A stretch of 64,000 bases of DNA. Source: Paraburkholderia guartelaensis (GTDB lineage: Bacteria; Pseudomonadota; Gammaproteobacteria; Burkholderiales; Burkholderiaceae). Of the stretch, positions 24,592 through 32,646 are shown one piece after another (positions within the stretch are counted from its first letter, which is position 1; each line of letters begins with the position of its first letter). A program made the position numbers and the translations under genes. The notes under the pieces are model-generated. The model saw nothing but the letters and a program-made list of their open reading frames with translations, made no database searches and had not been told where the DNA came from. The stretch lies in assembly GCF_004353905.1 (NCBI RefSeq), contig NZ_SMOD01000021.1, forward strand, positions 1 to 64,000. Direction: 5' to 3'.

Positions 24592-24780
24592 TCAGCGTGG
24601 ATCGCTCCACAGCTTGCCGGCCGTCGCCCAGTTTTCCGGCTTCACGTCGTGAAAGATGATGTCGACGGATTGCGGCTCGACGCCGAGCACCTTGCACGTG
24701 GTCTCGGTCAACGCGGCGGCGAGCTGGCGTTTTTGTTCGACGCTGCGGCCTTCGAACATTTCGATGTGGAATGTCGGCAT
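24592..24780 (-). CDS. 4-oxalocrotonate tautomerase-family protein
   Basis: This 62-residue tautomerase has the catalytic N-terminal proline after the initiator Met (MPTFHIEMFEGRSVEQKRQ). In the superfamily this Pro acts as the general base for keto-enol tautomerisation of 2-hydroxymuconate or related acids. The length is typical of the small 4-OT type. It is the last gene of a same-strand trio with a class II aldolase (44 bases upstream) and a urea-transporter-like gene, so its substrate may differ from that of aromatic meta-cleavage enzymes, none of which is seen nearby. Confidence 0.87.
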   Translation of the reverse strand: MPTFHIEMFEGRSVEQKRQLAAALTETTCKVLGVEPQSVDIIFHDVKPENWATAGKLWSDPR

Positions 24781-24824
24781 GCGGGTCTCCTTGAAAAGTG
24801 AGTGAAGCGATGGAATGGGCGCGA

Positions 24825-25601
24825 TCAGTCGCGGTATGACGAATCGATGCGATCGAGCTTACGCAGCAGCGCCGGCCATTCGAGCACGCCTTCGATCGCG
24901 CCGCCATCGCGCAACTGCTCGGCCGTGCGTTCGGCGACCCCGGGCGGCGGCACGACGAGCGGCACGCCGCCGGCCTGCGCCTGCAGCTGGATTTCGCAGG
25001 CCTTGATGAGCGTCGCCATCAGCACATAGGCTTCGGCCACCGTGCGGCCGGTGGTGAGCGTGCCGTGATTGCGCAGCAGCATGGCCGGGTGCGCGCCGAG
25101 ACTTGCCGTGAGGCGCGTGCCTTCGGCGGGCGTGAAGGCGAGGCCTTCGTAGTCGTGCCAGGCGAGCTGGCCGTAAAAACGCAATGCGTGCTGCGAAGCG
25201 GGCAAGAGGCCGTCGCGCTGGATCGACACCGCAATGCCCGCCGTATTGTGCAGATGCATCACGCACACGGCGTCGGGCCGCGCGAGATGGACGGCCGCGT
25301 GCAGCGCGAAGCCGGTGGCATTCACGGGATGCTCGCTTGCGCCGACGATACGGCCTTCGGTGTCGATCTTCACGAGATTCGAGGCGCGCACTTCGTCGAA
25401 GGCGAGGCCGAACGGATTGATGAGGAAGCGGCCCGCCTCGCCCGGTATGGCGGCGGAGACGTGCGTGTAGATGAGGTCGTCCCAGCCGTTGAGTGCGATG
25501 AGGCGGTAAGCGGCGGCGAGATCGACGCGTAGTTGCTGCTCGGCGGCGGAGCGCGGCGCGGTCTCGGCGCAGGTGCTCGCCGGGCGATGGGCGAAAGACA
25601 T
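24825..25601 (-). CDS. Class II aldolase/adducin-family protein
   Basis: This 258-residue protein has the class II aldolase fold. Candidate metal-binding histidines are in VMHLHNTAG (HxH) and LLRNHGTLTTG, and the N-terminal AAAYRLIALNGWDDLIYTHVSA is typical of the adducin-like group. Family members cleave or epimerise phosphorylated sugars, decarboxylate, or act on unphosphorylated oxo-acids, so the reaction is open. It starts 10 bases after the urea-transporter stop and ends 44 bases before the tautomerase gene, suggesting one transcript. Confidence 0.87.
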   Translation of the reverse strand: MSFAHRPASTCAETAPRSAAEQQLRVDLAAAYRLIALNGWDDLIYTHVSAAIPGEAGRFLINPFGLAFDEVRASNLVKIDTEGRIVGASEHPVNATGFALHAAVHLARPDAVCVMHLHNTAGIAVSIQRDGLLPASQHALRFYGQLAWHDYEGLAFTPAEGTRLTASLGAHPAMLLRNHGTLTTGRTVAEAYVLMATLIKACEIQLQAQAGGVPLVVPPPGVAERTAEQLRDGGAIEGVLEWPALLRKLDRIDSSYRD

Positions 25602-25611
25602 GGCGATTCCT

Positions 25612-26550
25612 TCAGCGGACGATGGACTCTTCAGACGGCGTGGATGACGCAGGACGCAGGCATCGCGCGGCCGCGTGCACGCTCCAGCTTGCCAGCACGA
25701 ACGGCGCCGTCAACGCGGGCAGTCCGCAGCGTACGGCGGCCAGATGCAGGGCTGCGGCGAGCATGGTCGCACAGATCGCGGCGCGTGTGCCGAGCGCGCA
25801 GACCGCGAGCGCAGCAAGCGCGCCGTTGAAGCCGGCGAGGCCCGCGCCGAAGGCGTCCGGGCTTGCGCCGCACGCGAGTTCGAGCGCGCTCGCGAGCGCC
25901 GCACCGCCGAGCGCGTAGGCGGCTGCGCGCCGCGACGACCAGGCGAGGCCCGCGAGCACGCATAGGCCCGCCGCCGCGCCCGAGGCAAAGGTGGTTTGCG
26001 CGAGGCCGCTCAGCACGCCGGCGGCGGCGTGTGCGGCGGCGGCGAGCGGTGCGCCGTGCGGGGCCGGCGGCGCCGCGGCAATCGCGCTGGCGATGGGGGC
26101 GCTGCCGGGATGCAGCGGCAGCCAGATCCAGGTCGCGATGAGGCAGGGCGCGGAATACAGGCCGAGCCGGGCGCGGGCGAGGCGGCGGTTCAGCGGCCCG
26201 GCGATCCACGCGCTCGCGCCGCCCGCGATGAGCGCAAGCGCGGCCGCCGTGCCCGCATCGCCGACGAAGGTGAACGCCGCGAGCGCGGCGAGCGCGCCGT
26301 TGTAGCCTGCGAGGCCGTCGCGGATCGCCGTTTCTGCATGGCCCGCCACGACCGCGCAGACGTTGGCCGCAGCGGCGCCGAGCAGGGCGGCGAAAGCCAG
26401 CCGCCAGTCGGTGAGCGCGAGCGCCGCGAGCAGGCACGCGCCCGTTCCCGCGTGTGCTTGCAGCACGATCTGGCCGAGGCTGCGCAAAAGCGCGCCAACG
26501 GCGGCGGTATCGGCAGTGGCGCCGGAAGCGGCGGAAAATCGGGCGGACAT
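25612..26550 (-). CDS. Urea-transporter-family membrane protein
   Basis: This protein of about 312 residues has the internal twofold repeat of the UT/SLC14 channel family: LAGYNGALAALA in the first half and LAGFNGALAALAV in the second. The second half also has LPALTAPFVLASW, the UT signature region. The start is uncertain: ATG at 26548-26550 is taken because it precedes the first family-like segment (LLRSLGQIVLQ), while ATG at 26623-26625 adds 25 residues. Neither has a clear ribosome binding site. No urease genes are seen in the window. It leads the trio with the aldolase and tautomerase genes. Confidence 0.8.
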   Translation of the reverse strand: MSARFSAASGATADTAAVGALLRSLGQIVLQAHAGTGACLLAALALTDWRLAFAALLGAAAANVCAVVAGHAETAIRDGLAGYNGALAALAAFTFVGDAGTAAALALIAGGASAWIAGPLNRRLARARLGLYSAPCLIATWIWLPLHPGSAPIASAIAAAPPAPHGAPLAAAAHAAAGVLSGLAQTTFASGAAAGLCVLAGLAWSSRRAAAYALGGAALASALELACGASPDAFGAGLAGFNGALAALAVCALGTRAAICATMLAAALHLAAVRCGLPALTAPFVLASWSVHAAARCLRPASSTPSEESIVR

Positions 26551-26746
26551 GGCGAAGGCGTGGTGTGCGGGTACGGGCGAGTGCGGCCCAGGTGCGAGGC
26601 GCACGGCCGGCCAGAATGGGAGCATAGGCGATGCAGACCGCCTGGCGCATGCGCGTGTGTTGATAGTCGCTATTTGCCGCCGCGTTACGATATGGGCACG
26701 GCGGTTATCGTGATTATCCAGAGACAGTCTGCGTGGGAGGCGAACG

Positions 26747-27325
26747 ATGCGTGAAGTGCGTTGGGCATCCGAGACGGGCGAGGGTATCGAGCATCTGGCG
26801 TTCGATGCGCATTGCGCCCCGAAGTTTGGCGAAAAAGGCGACACGATCCGCGCGGAAAGCGTGGTCATCGGCGAACGCTACGGCAAGTCCTATGGCCTGT
26901 GCTACGCCATCGAGTGCGATGCGCACTGGCGGGTGCGCTGGGCGGCGTTTCGCGTGATGGGCGGCGGCTCGCTCGTGCTCCAGAGCGACGGCAAGGGCCA
27001 CTGGACCGACGGCGAGGGGCGCGCACTGGAAGCGCTCGACGGCTGCATCGACATCGACATCGCCGCGACGCCGTACACGAACACGCTGCCGATCCGGCGT
27101 CTGGGCCTTGCGCGCGGCGAGCGCCAGCCGATCCGTGTGGTGTACATCGCCGCGCCCGAACTGGAGCCCAAGCCTGTCGAGCAGGCCTATGTGTGCATCG
27201 AGCGCGACCGCGAGTATCGCTACGAGGGCATCTTTCGCGACTTCACGGCGAACCTGCGTGTGGACGAAGATGGGCTCGTGATCGACTATCCGACGCTGTT
27301 CCGGCGTCTGCCGCCGCCGGACTGA
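26747..27325 (+). CDS. Putative glycolipid-binding-domain protein
   Basis: This 192-residue soluble protein resembles the glycolipid-binding-like family formerly called DUF1089 (PF06475). The family pattern is seen in LCYAIECDAHWRVRWAAF, the SDGKGHWTDGEG turn, GCIDIDIAATPYTNTLPIRRLGL and YEGIFRDFTANLRVDEDGLVIDYP. The exact ligand is not known. It is divergent from the urea-transporter gene and converges with kch, so it is likely transcribed alone. Confidence 0.82.
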   Translation: MREVRWASETGEGIEHLAFDAHCAPKFGEKGDTIRAESVVIGERYGKSYGLCYAIECDAHWRVRWAAFRVMGGGSLVLQSDGKGHWTDGEGRALEALDGCIDIDIAATPYTNTLPIRRLGLARGERQPIRVVYIAAPELEPKPVEQAYVCIERDREYRYEGIFRDFTANLRVDEDGLVIDYPTLFRRLPPPD

Positions 27326-27346
27326 TAGAACGCGTCGACAAGATGC

Positions 27347-28528
27347 TTACGCCGCGCCGCCTGCGCTTTTGCCGAACAGCAACTGTTCGATCAGCGTGTT
27401 GTCGATGGTTTCGTTGTTGAGCGTGCGTGCGAGCAGTTCGCCCGCGAGCAGTTGCGGTGAAAACACCATATCCGGCTGCAAGAGACGCAGCCGTTGCAGG
27501 TTGCGGCTGTCGTTGACGAGCGCCACGGTGCGCACCTTCGGCGCGATCTCCTTGATCGCGAGAATCACGAAGGCGTTCTCGGCGTCGTCCGAGCGCAGCG
27601 CGAGCGCGGCGAGCGCGGTTTCGGCGCCCGCGTTGTGCAGCGTGGCGGTGTCGCTCGCATCGCCGATGATGAGATCGGCCTCCTGCGGATAATTGTGCGG
27701 CGTATTCGGCGCGACGATCACGGTTGCCGCGTAGCCGCGCTTGAGGAGCCCCGCGTACACGCTATGCGCGAGCGGCGACGCGCCGACGATCAGATAGTGG
27801 TTCTTGCGGGTCACGTTGGAAATGCCTCCCTTCACGATGCGTTTCAAATGGCCGCCGATCACGGGCCCGATTACAGCGCTGATCGACGTCGCGAACACGG
27901 TGATGCCGAGCACGATGATAGAGGCCGTAAAGAGCCGCGCGGTGTCCGAGCGCGGCACGATGTCGCCGTAGCCGACCGTGGACATCGACACGATCGAGAA
28001 GTAGAACGCCGTGACGAGGTTGCGGATAGGCGGGTCGAAATCTTCGCCGAGATACAGCGAGCCGAACACCGCATAGACGATCAACGAGCCAATGCTCAGG
28101 AATGCGAACAACGAGCCGACGGCGACGCTCGCGCGATCGAAGCGGCGCCAGTAGTAGATGAGCGCACAGGCCAGCGCGAGCGAGAAGCCGGCGAGCGCGT
28201 TGCTGCGATAGTCGCCCCACAGGCAGATGCTGGTCGCGCCGGCGAGCAGCACCAGTGAAAGCACCCATGCCACGCGCGCGCGCAACGCGATGCCGAACGA
28301 CATCATCGTGAGGCCGGTTGCAACGAGCGCCTGGGGCAGCGCGAGCACGCCGAACGCGTTGATGAGCGTGATCCAGTCGTCGAACCAGTTGCCGCGCGCG
28401 TGTTCGAGCGCCTTCTGGGCGACCGGGCGCACCAGCAGCAGGCCGTCGATCACCAGCAGCAAGGCCAGATAGCCGTGCGGCACGAGCCCTCTGGCGTAGC
28501 CGCGCAGGCGGCGCGCGTACGCGTTCAT
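27347..28528 (-). CDS. kch: Kch-like voltage-gated potassium channel with RCK domain
   Basis: This 393-residue protein has about six membrane helices, the K+ selectivity filter in STVGYGDIV (around residue 190), and a cytoplasmic TrkA-N/RCK nucleotide-binding domain starting at NHYLIVGASPLAHSVYAGLL. The layout matches E. coli Kch. Its ATG overlaps the stop of the upstream mscS gene (ATGA), so the two channels are made from one message, which suggests a joint role in ion and turgor control. The gating ligand is unknown. Confidence 0.87.
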   Translation of the reverse strand: MNAYARRLRGYARGLVPHGYLALLLVIDGLLLVRPVAQKALEHARGNWFDDWITLINAFGVLALPQALVATGLTMMSFGIALRARVAWVLSLVLLAGATSICLWGDYRSNALAGFSLALACALIYYWRRFDRASVAVGSLFAFLSIGSLIVYAVFGSLYLGEDFDPPIRNLVTAFYFSIVSMSTVGYGDIVPRSDTARLFTASIIVLGITVFATSISAVIGPVIGGHLKRIVKGGISNVTRKNHYLIVGASPLAHSVYAGLLKRGYAATVIVAPNTPHNYPQEADLIIGDASDTATLHNAGAETALAALALRSDDAENAFVILAIKEIAPKVRTVALVNDSRNLQRLRLLQPDMVFSPQLLAGELLARTLNNETIDNTLIEQLLFGKSAGGAA

Positions 28529-29409
28529 TGCTGCGCTTGTTGAGTCGATTGCGCCGGTTGCTCGGGTTCTCCCGGTTGCGTCTGCACGATGTGCAGTTCG
28601 CGCGTGCGCAGGGGCAGCGAGCAGTGCGCGTCATTGAGCGCCTGGCGCACCTTGCGCGAAAGCTCCCAGCGCATCTCCCAGAACGTGTCGATGTTCGACC
28701 ACACGCGCACGTTGAGCACGGCGGTGCTGTCGTCGAAGCGTGCCACCATCACTTGAGGCGCGGGCGAGGCCAGTACGCGCGGATCGGCGGCGGCGAGCGT
28801 GCGCAGCGCGTCGATGGCGCGGTTCACGTCGTCGCGCACCGACACTTCCACTTCGAGGTCGAGCCGGCGTGTGGGATTGCGGCTGTAGTTGCGGATCGAA
28901 TTGCTCCACAGCGCGCTGTTCGGCACGTATTCGCAGATGCCGTCGGGTTTCGTGAGGCGCGTGGTGAAGAGGTTCACTTCCTCGACGGTGCCCGCAACGC
29001 TCGCGCCGGCGCTGCCGTCGATATAGTCGCCCACCTTGAACGGCCGCAGCAGCAACAGCATGATGCCGGCCGCAATGTTCTGCAGCGTGCCTTGCAGCGC
29101 GAGGCCGATGGCGAGACCGGCCGCGCCGAGCACCGCGACGATGCTGGCGGTCTGGATGCCGATTTGCGAAAGCGCGCCGATTACGGCGACGAGGCGCACG
29201 CCCCACACGGCGGTGTCGCGCACGATGGGGCGCAGCGTGGGATCGATGCCGCCGCCTCGCCGCTTGATCCAGTTGCCCACGCGCCGGGAGAGCCACCAGC
29301 CGAACCAGAGGATCGCGAAGGCCGCGCACAGGCGCAGCGCGAGCGCGGAGAGCGCGTCCCACAGGAAGCCCCAGTTGGACGGGTGCAGATGTTCGAGGAG
29401 GGGTTGCAT
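28525..29409 (-). CDS. MscS-family mechanosensitive channel
   Basis: This 294-residue MscS-like channel releases solutes on osmotic downshock. The pore-lining TM3 and upper beta domain are visible in VAVLGAAGLAIGLALQGTLQNIAAGIMLLLLRPFKVGDYI, with the Gly/Ala packing typical of MscS. Length is close to E. coli MscS (286). The C-terminus is a short Gln-rich tail. It is translationally coupled to the downstream potassium-channel gene by a 4-base overlap. Confidence 0.92.
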   Translation of the reverse strand: MQPLLEHLHPSNWGFLWDALSALALRLCAAFAILWFGWWLSRRVGNWIKRRGGGIDPTLRPIVRDTAVWGVRLVAVIGALSQIGIQTASIVAVLGAAGLAIGLALQGTLQNIAAGIMLLLLRPFKVGDYIDGSAGASVAGTVEEVNLFTTRLTKPDGICEYVPNSALWSNSIRNYSRNPTRRLDLEVEVSVRDDVNRAIDALRTLAAADPRVLASPAPQVMVARFDDSTAVLNVRVWSNIDTFWEMRWELSRKVRQALNDAHCSLPLRTRELHIVQTQPGEPEQPAQSTQQAQQ

Positions 29410-29532
29410 GGCGAATCAGTCCTTGTCTTCGGAGCCTTGGGTCTGGCTCCGTTGCGAAAGGACGTATTGTACGAGCGGCGTTTCGCTTGCGGCACACGCG
29501 TGGCGTGCCGCAATGCGTTTGAGCGCCGCGCG

Positions 29533-30069
29533 TCAGCTCTTGGGCGGCGTATCCGCGCCCGGCCCGAGCGTGCGCTGCATGAGCGCGGTGTCGCGCCACT
29601 CGCCGTGCTTGAAGCCTACGCCGTACAGCGTGCCGGTCAGTGCGAAGCCCAGGCGCTCGTGCAGTTTGAGCGAGCCGCCGCGCGGGTCGGCGACCACGGC
29701 GATCATCTGCCGCCATGGGCCTGCCTCGCAGCGCTCGATCAGCGCGTTGAGCAGCGTGTGGCCGAGTCCGCGGCCCCGAAACGCCTCGTCGATATAGATC
29801 GAGTCTTCGACCGTAAAGCGGTATGCGGGGCGCGGCCGGTAGGGCGTGGCGTAGCAGTAGCCGGCCACGCGACCGTCGATCTCGGCGACGAGCCAGGGCA
29901 GGCCGTGTTCGCGCACGGCGGCGTGGCGGCGCAGGAGTTCGTCGAGCGAGGGCGGCGTCTCCTCGAACGACGCCGTACCGTGCAGCACGTGGTGCGCGTA
30001 GATCGCCGCGATGGTGGGGAAGTCGTCGGCAGTGGCGTCGCGCACGTGCGCGTCGGAGTGTGGGTTCAT
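29533..30069 (-). CDS. GNAT-family N-acetyltransferase (phosphinothricin/methionine-sulfone type)
   Basis: This 178-residue enzyme has the acetyl-CoA-binding motif in IDEAFRGRGLGHTLLNALIERC and the family pattern FEETPPSLDELLRRHAAV ... YCYATPYRPRPAYRFTVEDSIYI seen in PAT/MnaT-type acetyltransferases. These acetylate the free amino group of phosphinothricin, methionine sulfoximine or methionine sulfone and give resistance. The ATG at 30069 is used; an earlier in-frame TTG at 30093 is less likely. It lies downstream of an EamA exporter on the same strand with a stable hairpin between them. Confidence 0.87.
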   Translation of the reverse strand: MNPHSDAHVRDATADDFPTIAAIYAHHVLHGTASFEETPPSLDELLRRHAAVREHGLPWLVAEIDGRVAGYCYATPYRPRPAYRFTVEDSIYIDEAFRGRGLGHTLLNALIERCEAGPWRQMIAVVADPRGGSLKLHERLGFALTGTLYGVGFKHGEWRDTALMQRTLGPGADTPPKS

Positions 30070-30132
30070 CGTTGGATCGAGGCGCGAAGGCAAATGGGAA
30101 GGAGGTTTGCGTTCCTTACTATGCCTCGCGCA

Positions 30133-30153
30133 GGCGCGCTTTTGAAGCGCGCC
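30133..30153. terminator. Stable hairpin between exporter and acetyltransferase genes
   Basis: GGCGCGCTT and AAGCGCGCC form a perfect 9-base stem with a 3-base loop. It begins about 12 bases after the stop of the minus-strand exporter gene. The flanking five-base A/T tract lies on the wrong side for a classic U-run on the minus strand, so termination or message protection is possible but not certain. Confidence 0.4.
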
Positions 30154-30165
30154 AAAAATCCTGAC

Positions 30166-31101
30166 CTAGACGCGCTGCGTGCCCGCGCGATTCGCGACAG
30201 AGGAAGCGCCGCTCGCGCGCCCGAAACGCCGCGCACCTGCCACGCACGCGATCACCACGGCGGTGACGGCGATCATCGCCGGCGGCACGGACTCGTGCAG
30301 CAGGAGCGCCGCGAGCACGAAGCCGAAGAACGGCTGCAGCAACTGCAACTGCCCAACACCCGCAATGCCGCCGAGCGCGAGCCCGCGATACCAGAACACG
30401 AAGCCGATCAGCATGCTGAAAAGCGACACATAGGCGAGCCCCCACCACGAGGCCGCGCCCACCGCGGCGAACGACGCGGGCCGCAGCCACCATGCGAGCG
30501 GCGCCATCACGGGCAGCGAGATCACGAGCGCCCAGCAGATCACCTGCCAGCCGCCCAGGCGCCGCGAGAGCCGTGCGCCTTCCGCATAGCCGAGCCCGCA
30601 CACGATGATCGCGCCGAGCATGAGCGCGTCGCCGAGCGGCGAGGCGTCGATGCCGTGGCGCAGCGCGAATGCCACCACGGCGGCGCTCCCCGCCGCGGAA
30701 AAGATCCAGAAGGCCGGCTGCGGGCGCTCGCCCGCACGCAACACGCCGAACACGGCCGTGGCGAGCGGCAGCAAGCCGACGAACACGATGGCGTGCGCCG
30801 AACTCACGTGCTGGAGCGCGAGCGCGGTGAGGAGCGGAAAGCCCACCACCACGCCAAGCGCGACGATGACGAGCGGCCAGACCTCGGCGCGCGCGGGCCG
30901 TGCGGCGCGCAGCACAAGAAGCAGCAGCACGCTGAGCATGCCCGCGATGGTCGCACGCACGCTGGTGAGGAACACGGGGGCGAAGCCGAGCACGGCGAGC
31001 CGCGTGGCGGGCAGCGATCCGCTGAAGATGAGGACGCCTGCGAGACCGCAGAGCCAGCCGTCGGTGGTGGAGTCGAGCGTTTTGCGCATGAGCTTTGGCA
31101 A
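30166..31101 (-). CDS. EamA/DMT-family inner-membrane exporter
   Basis: This 311-residue protein has about ten hydrophobic segments in two EamA halves, with PLATAVFGVLRAGERP and LLQPFFGFVLAALLLHESVPP at the end of each repeat as in other RhaT/EamA exporters. A start at the internal Met (31089) is also possible. It is divergent from a MocR-type regulator across 108 bases that hold an inverted repeat, so the regulator may control it. The substrate is unknown; amino acids or their analogues would fit a MocR partner. Confidence 0.82.
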   Translation of the reverse strand: MPKLMRKTLDSTTDGWLCGLAGVLIFSGSLPATRLAVLGFAPVFLTSVRATIAGMLSVLLLLVLRAARPARAEVWPLVIVALGVVVGFPLLTALALQHVSSAHAIVFVGLLPLATAVFGVLRAGERPQPAFWIFSAAGSAAVVAFALRHGIDASPLGDALMLGAIIVCGLGYAEGARLSRRLGGWQVICWALVISLPVMAPLAWWLRPASFAAVGAASWWGLAYVSLFSMLIGFVFWYRGLALGGIAGVGQLQLLQPFFGFVLAALLLHESVPPAMIAVTAVVIACVAGARRFGRASGASSVANRAGTQRV

Positions 31102-31177
31102 GGGGAAGCTTCGGTGATCGATCCGCTGATGATGCGCGCCGCGCCGCGCGAAGGTAAGCTACAGATCAGTACAATTT

Positions 31178-31195
31178 GTTCAAACTGTATTGAAC
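31178..31195. promoter_or_regulatory. Inverted repeat in front of the MocR gene
   Basis: GTTCAA-ACTGTA-TTGAAC is a perfect 6-base inverted repeat with a 6-base spacer, 15 bases before the MocR ATG and 77 bases from the divergent exporter. MocR/PdxR regulators bind repeated sites in such divergent gaps, so this is a good candidate operator. It overlaps the stretch where the -10 region of the MocR promoter would be expected. Confidence 0.5.
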
Positions 31196-31209
31196 ACGGA
31201 GCAGTACAG

Positions 31210-32628
31210 ATGAAAGACAGAGCGAGGACGCAAGCCCTGCCGATGACGCGCGTCGAGCAGGTGATGCAGGCGCTGCGCGAGCGCATTGCCGCGCGGGCGT
31301 TGGCCGCCGGCGCGCGCGTGCCGTCCATCCGGGCGATGAGCGAGCAGCTTGGCGTGTCGAATTCGACGGTAGTGGAGGCCTACGAGCGCCTCGTCGCCGA
31401 AGGCGTGCTCGTCGCGCGGCGCGGCGCGGGATTTTTCGTGGCCGGTCACGCACCGCCGCTCGCGCTCGCCGCGCTCGGGCCGCAGCTCGACCGCGAGATC
31501 GATCCGCTCTGGCTCACGCGCCAGTCGCTGCAGACCGAGGCCGACGCGCTGCGGCCCGGCTGCGGCTGGCTGCCCGCCTCGTGGCTGCCGCAGGACGCCG
31601 TGCGGCGCGCGCTGCGTGCCCTCGCACGCGACCCGCGCGCGCCGCTCACCGATTACGCGTCGCCGTTTGGTCTGCCGGCGCTGCGCCAGCAGCTGGCATG
31701 GCGGCTCGGCCAGCACGGCGTGGAGGCTGCGCCCGAGCAGATCTTGCTGGCCGACGGCGGTACCCAGGCGCTCGACCTGCTGTGCCGCTTCCTGCTGGAG
31801 CCGGGCGACACCGTGCTCGTGGACGACCCGTGCTACTTCAATTTCCAGGCCCTGCTGCGCGCGCACCGCGTGCGCGTGGTTGGTGTGCCGTACACGCCGA
31901 CGGGCCCGGATCTTGCCGCGTTCGAGCGCACGCTGGCCGAATCGCGGCCGCGCCTTTACGTGACGAACTCGGCGGTCCACAACCCCACGGGCGCGACGCT
32001 CGCGCCCGCCGTTGCACATCGCCTGCTCAAGCTCGCGGAGGAACACGACCTCCTGATCGTCGAGGACGATATCTTCGCCGACTTCGAGATCGAGCCCGCG
32101 CCGCGCCTCGCGGCTTTCGACGGGCTCGCGCGCGTCGTGACGATCGGCAGCTTCTCGAAGACGATGTCGGCGGCGGCGCGCTGCGGTTTCATCGCGGCGC
32201 GTGCCGACTGGATCGAGCCGCTCGTGGATCTCAAGCTCGCGGTCTCGTTCGGCAACGGGGAGATGGTGGCGGAACTCGTGCACCGCCTGCTCGTGGACGG
32301 CACCTATCGGCGGCACCTGGACGGCTTGCGCGCGAAGCTCGCCGACGCCATGGGCGAAACGCTGCGGCGGCTTTCGGCGCTGGGCCTGACCGCATGGACG
32401 CGGCCGCAGGCGGGTCTATTCGTCTGGGCGCAATTGCCGGACGGACTCGACGCGGCGCAGATCGCGCGCGAGGCGCTGGCGGAAGGCGTGGTGCTCGCGC
32501 CGGGCAACGTGTTCAGCGTGTCGCGCAGCGCGGGCGATTTCCTGCGTTTCAATGTTTCGCAGTGCAATCGTCCGAAGGTCTACGAAACATTGCAGCGTGC
32601 GATGGAGCGGGTGGCGCAGCCGGCATGA
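31210..32628 (+). CDS. MocR/PdxR-type regulator (GntR DNA-binding domain fused to aminotransferase fold)
   Basis: This 472-residue fusion has an N-terminal winged helix (about residues 12-80, with SIRAMSEQLGVSNSTVVEAYERLV) and a class I aminotransferase-like C-terminal domain. The PLP-binding lysine lies in the motif GSFSKTMSAAARCGF, and HNPTGATL and VEDDIFADFE are typical. Such proteins use PLP or an amino acid-PLP adduct as effector rather than catalysing transamination. It is divergent from an EamA exporter. The same reading frame is open for about 2.7 kb upstream through antisense DNA, but family similarity starts only at this ATG. Confidence 0.9.
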   Translation: MKDRARTQALPMTRVEQVMQALRERIAARALAAGARVPSIRAMSEQLGVSNSTVVEAYERLVAEGVLVARRGAGFFVAGHAPPLALAALGPQLDREIDPLWLTRQSLQTEADALRPGCGWLPASWLPQDAVRRALRALARDPRAPLTDYASPFGLPALRQQLAWRLGQHGVEAAPEQILLADGGTQALDLLCRFLLEPGDTVLVDDPCYFNFQALLRAHRVRVVGVPYTPTGPDLAAFERTLAESRPRLYVTNSAVHNPTGATLAPAVAHRLLKLAEEHDLLIVEDDIFADFEIEPAPRLAAFDGLARVVTIGSFSKTMSAAARCGFIAARADWIEPLVDLKLAVSFGNGEMVAELVHRLLVDGTYRRHLDGLRAKLADAMGETLRRLSALGLTAWTRPQAGLFVWAQLPDGLDAAQIAREALAEGVVLAPGNVFSVSRSAGDFLRFNVSQCNRPKVYETLQRAMERVAQPA

Positions 32629-32646
32629 AGCGGCTGCGCCCGAGCA

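Noticed and set aside
28528..32628. Very long plus-strand open frame of about 4.1 kb running through mscS, the GNAT and the EamA genes
   Set aside because: Only the last 472 codons match a protein family (MocR). The rest is antisense to three well-supported genes and is rich in Arg/Ala/His as expected for a GC-rich shadow frame.
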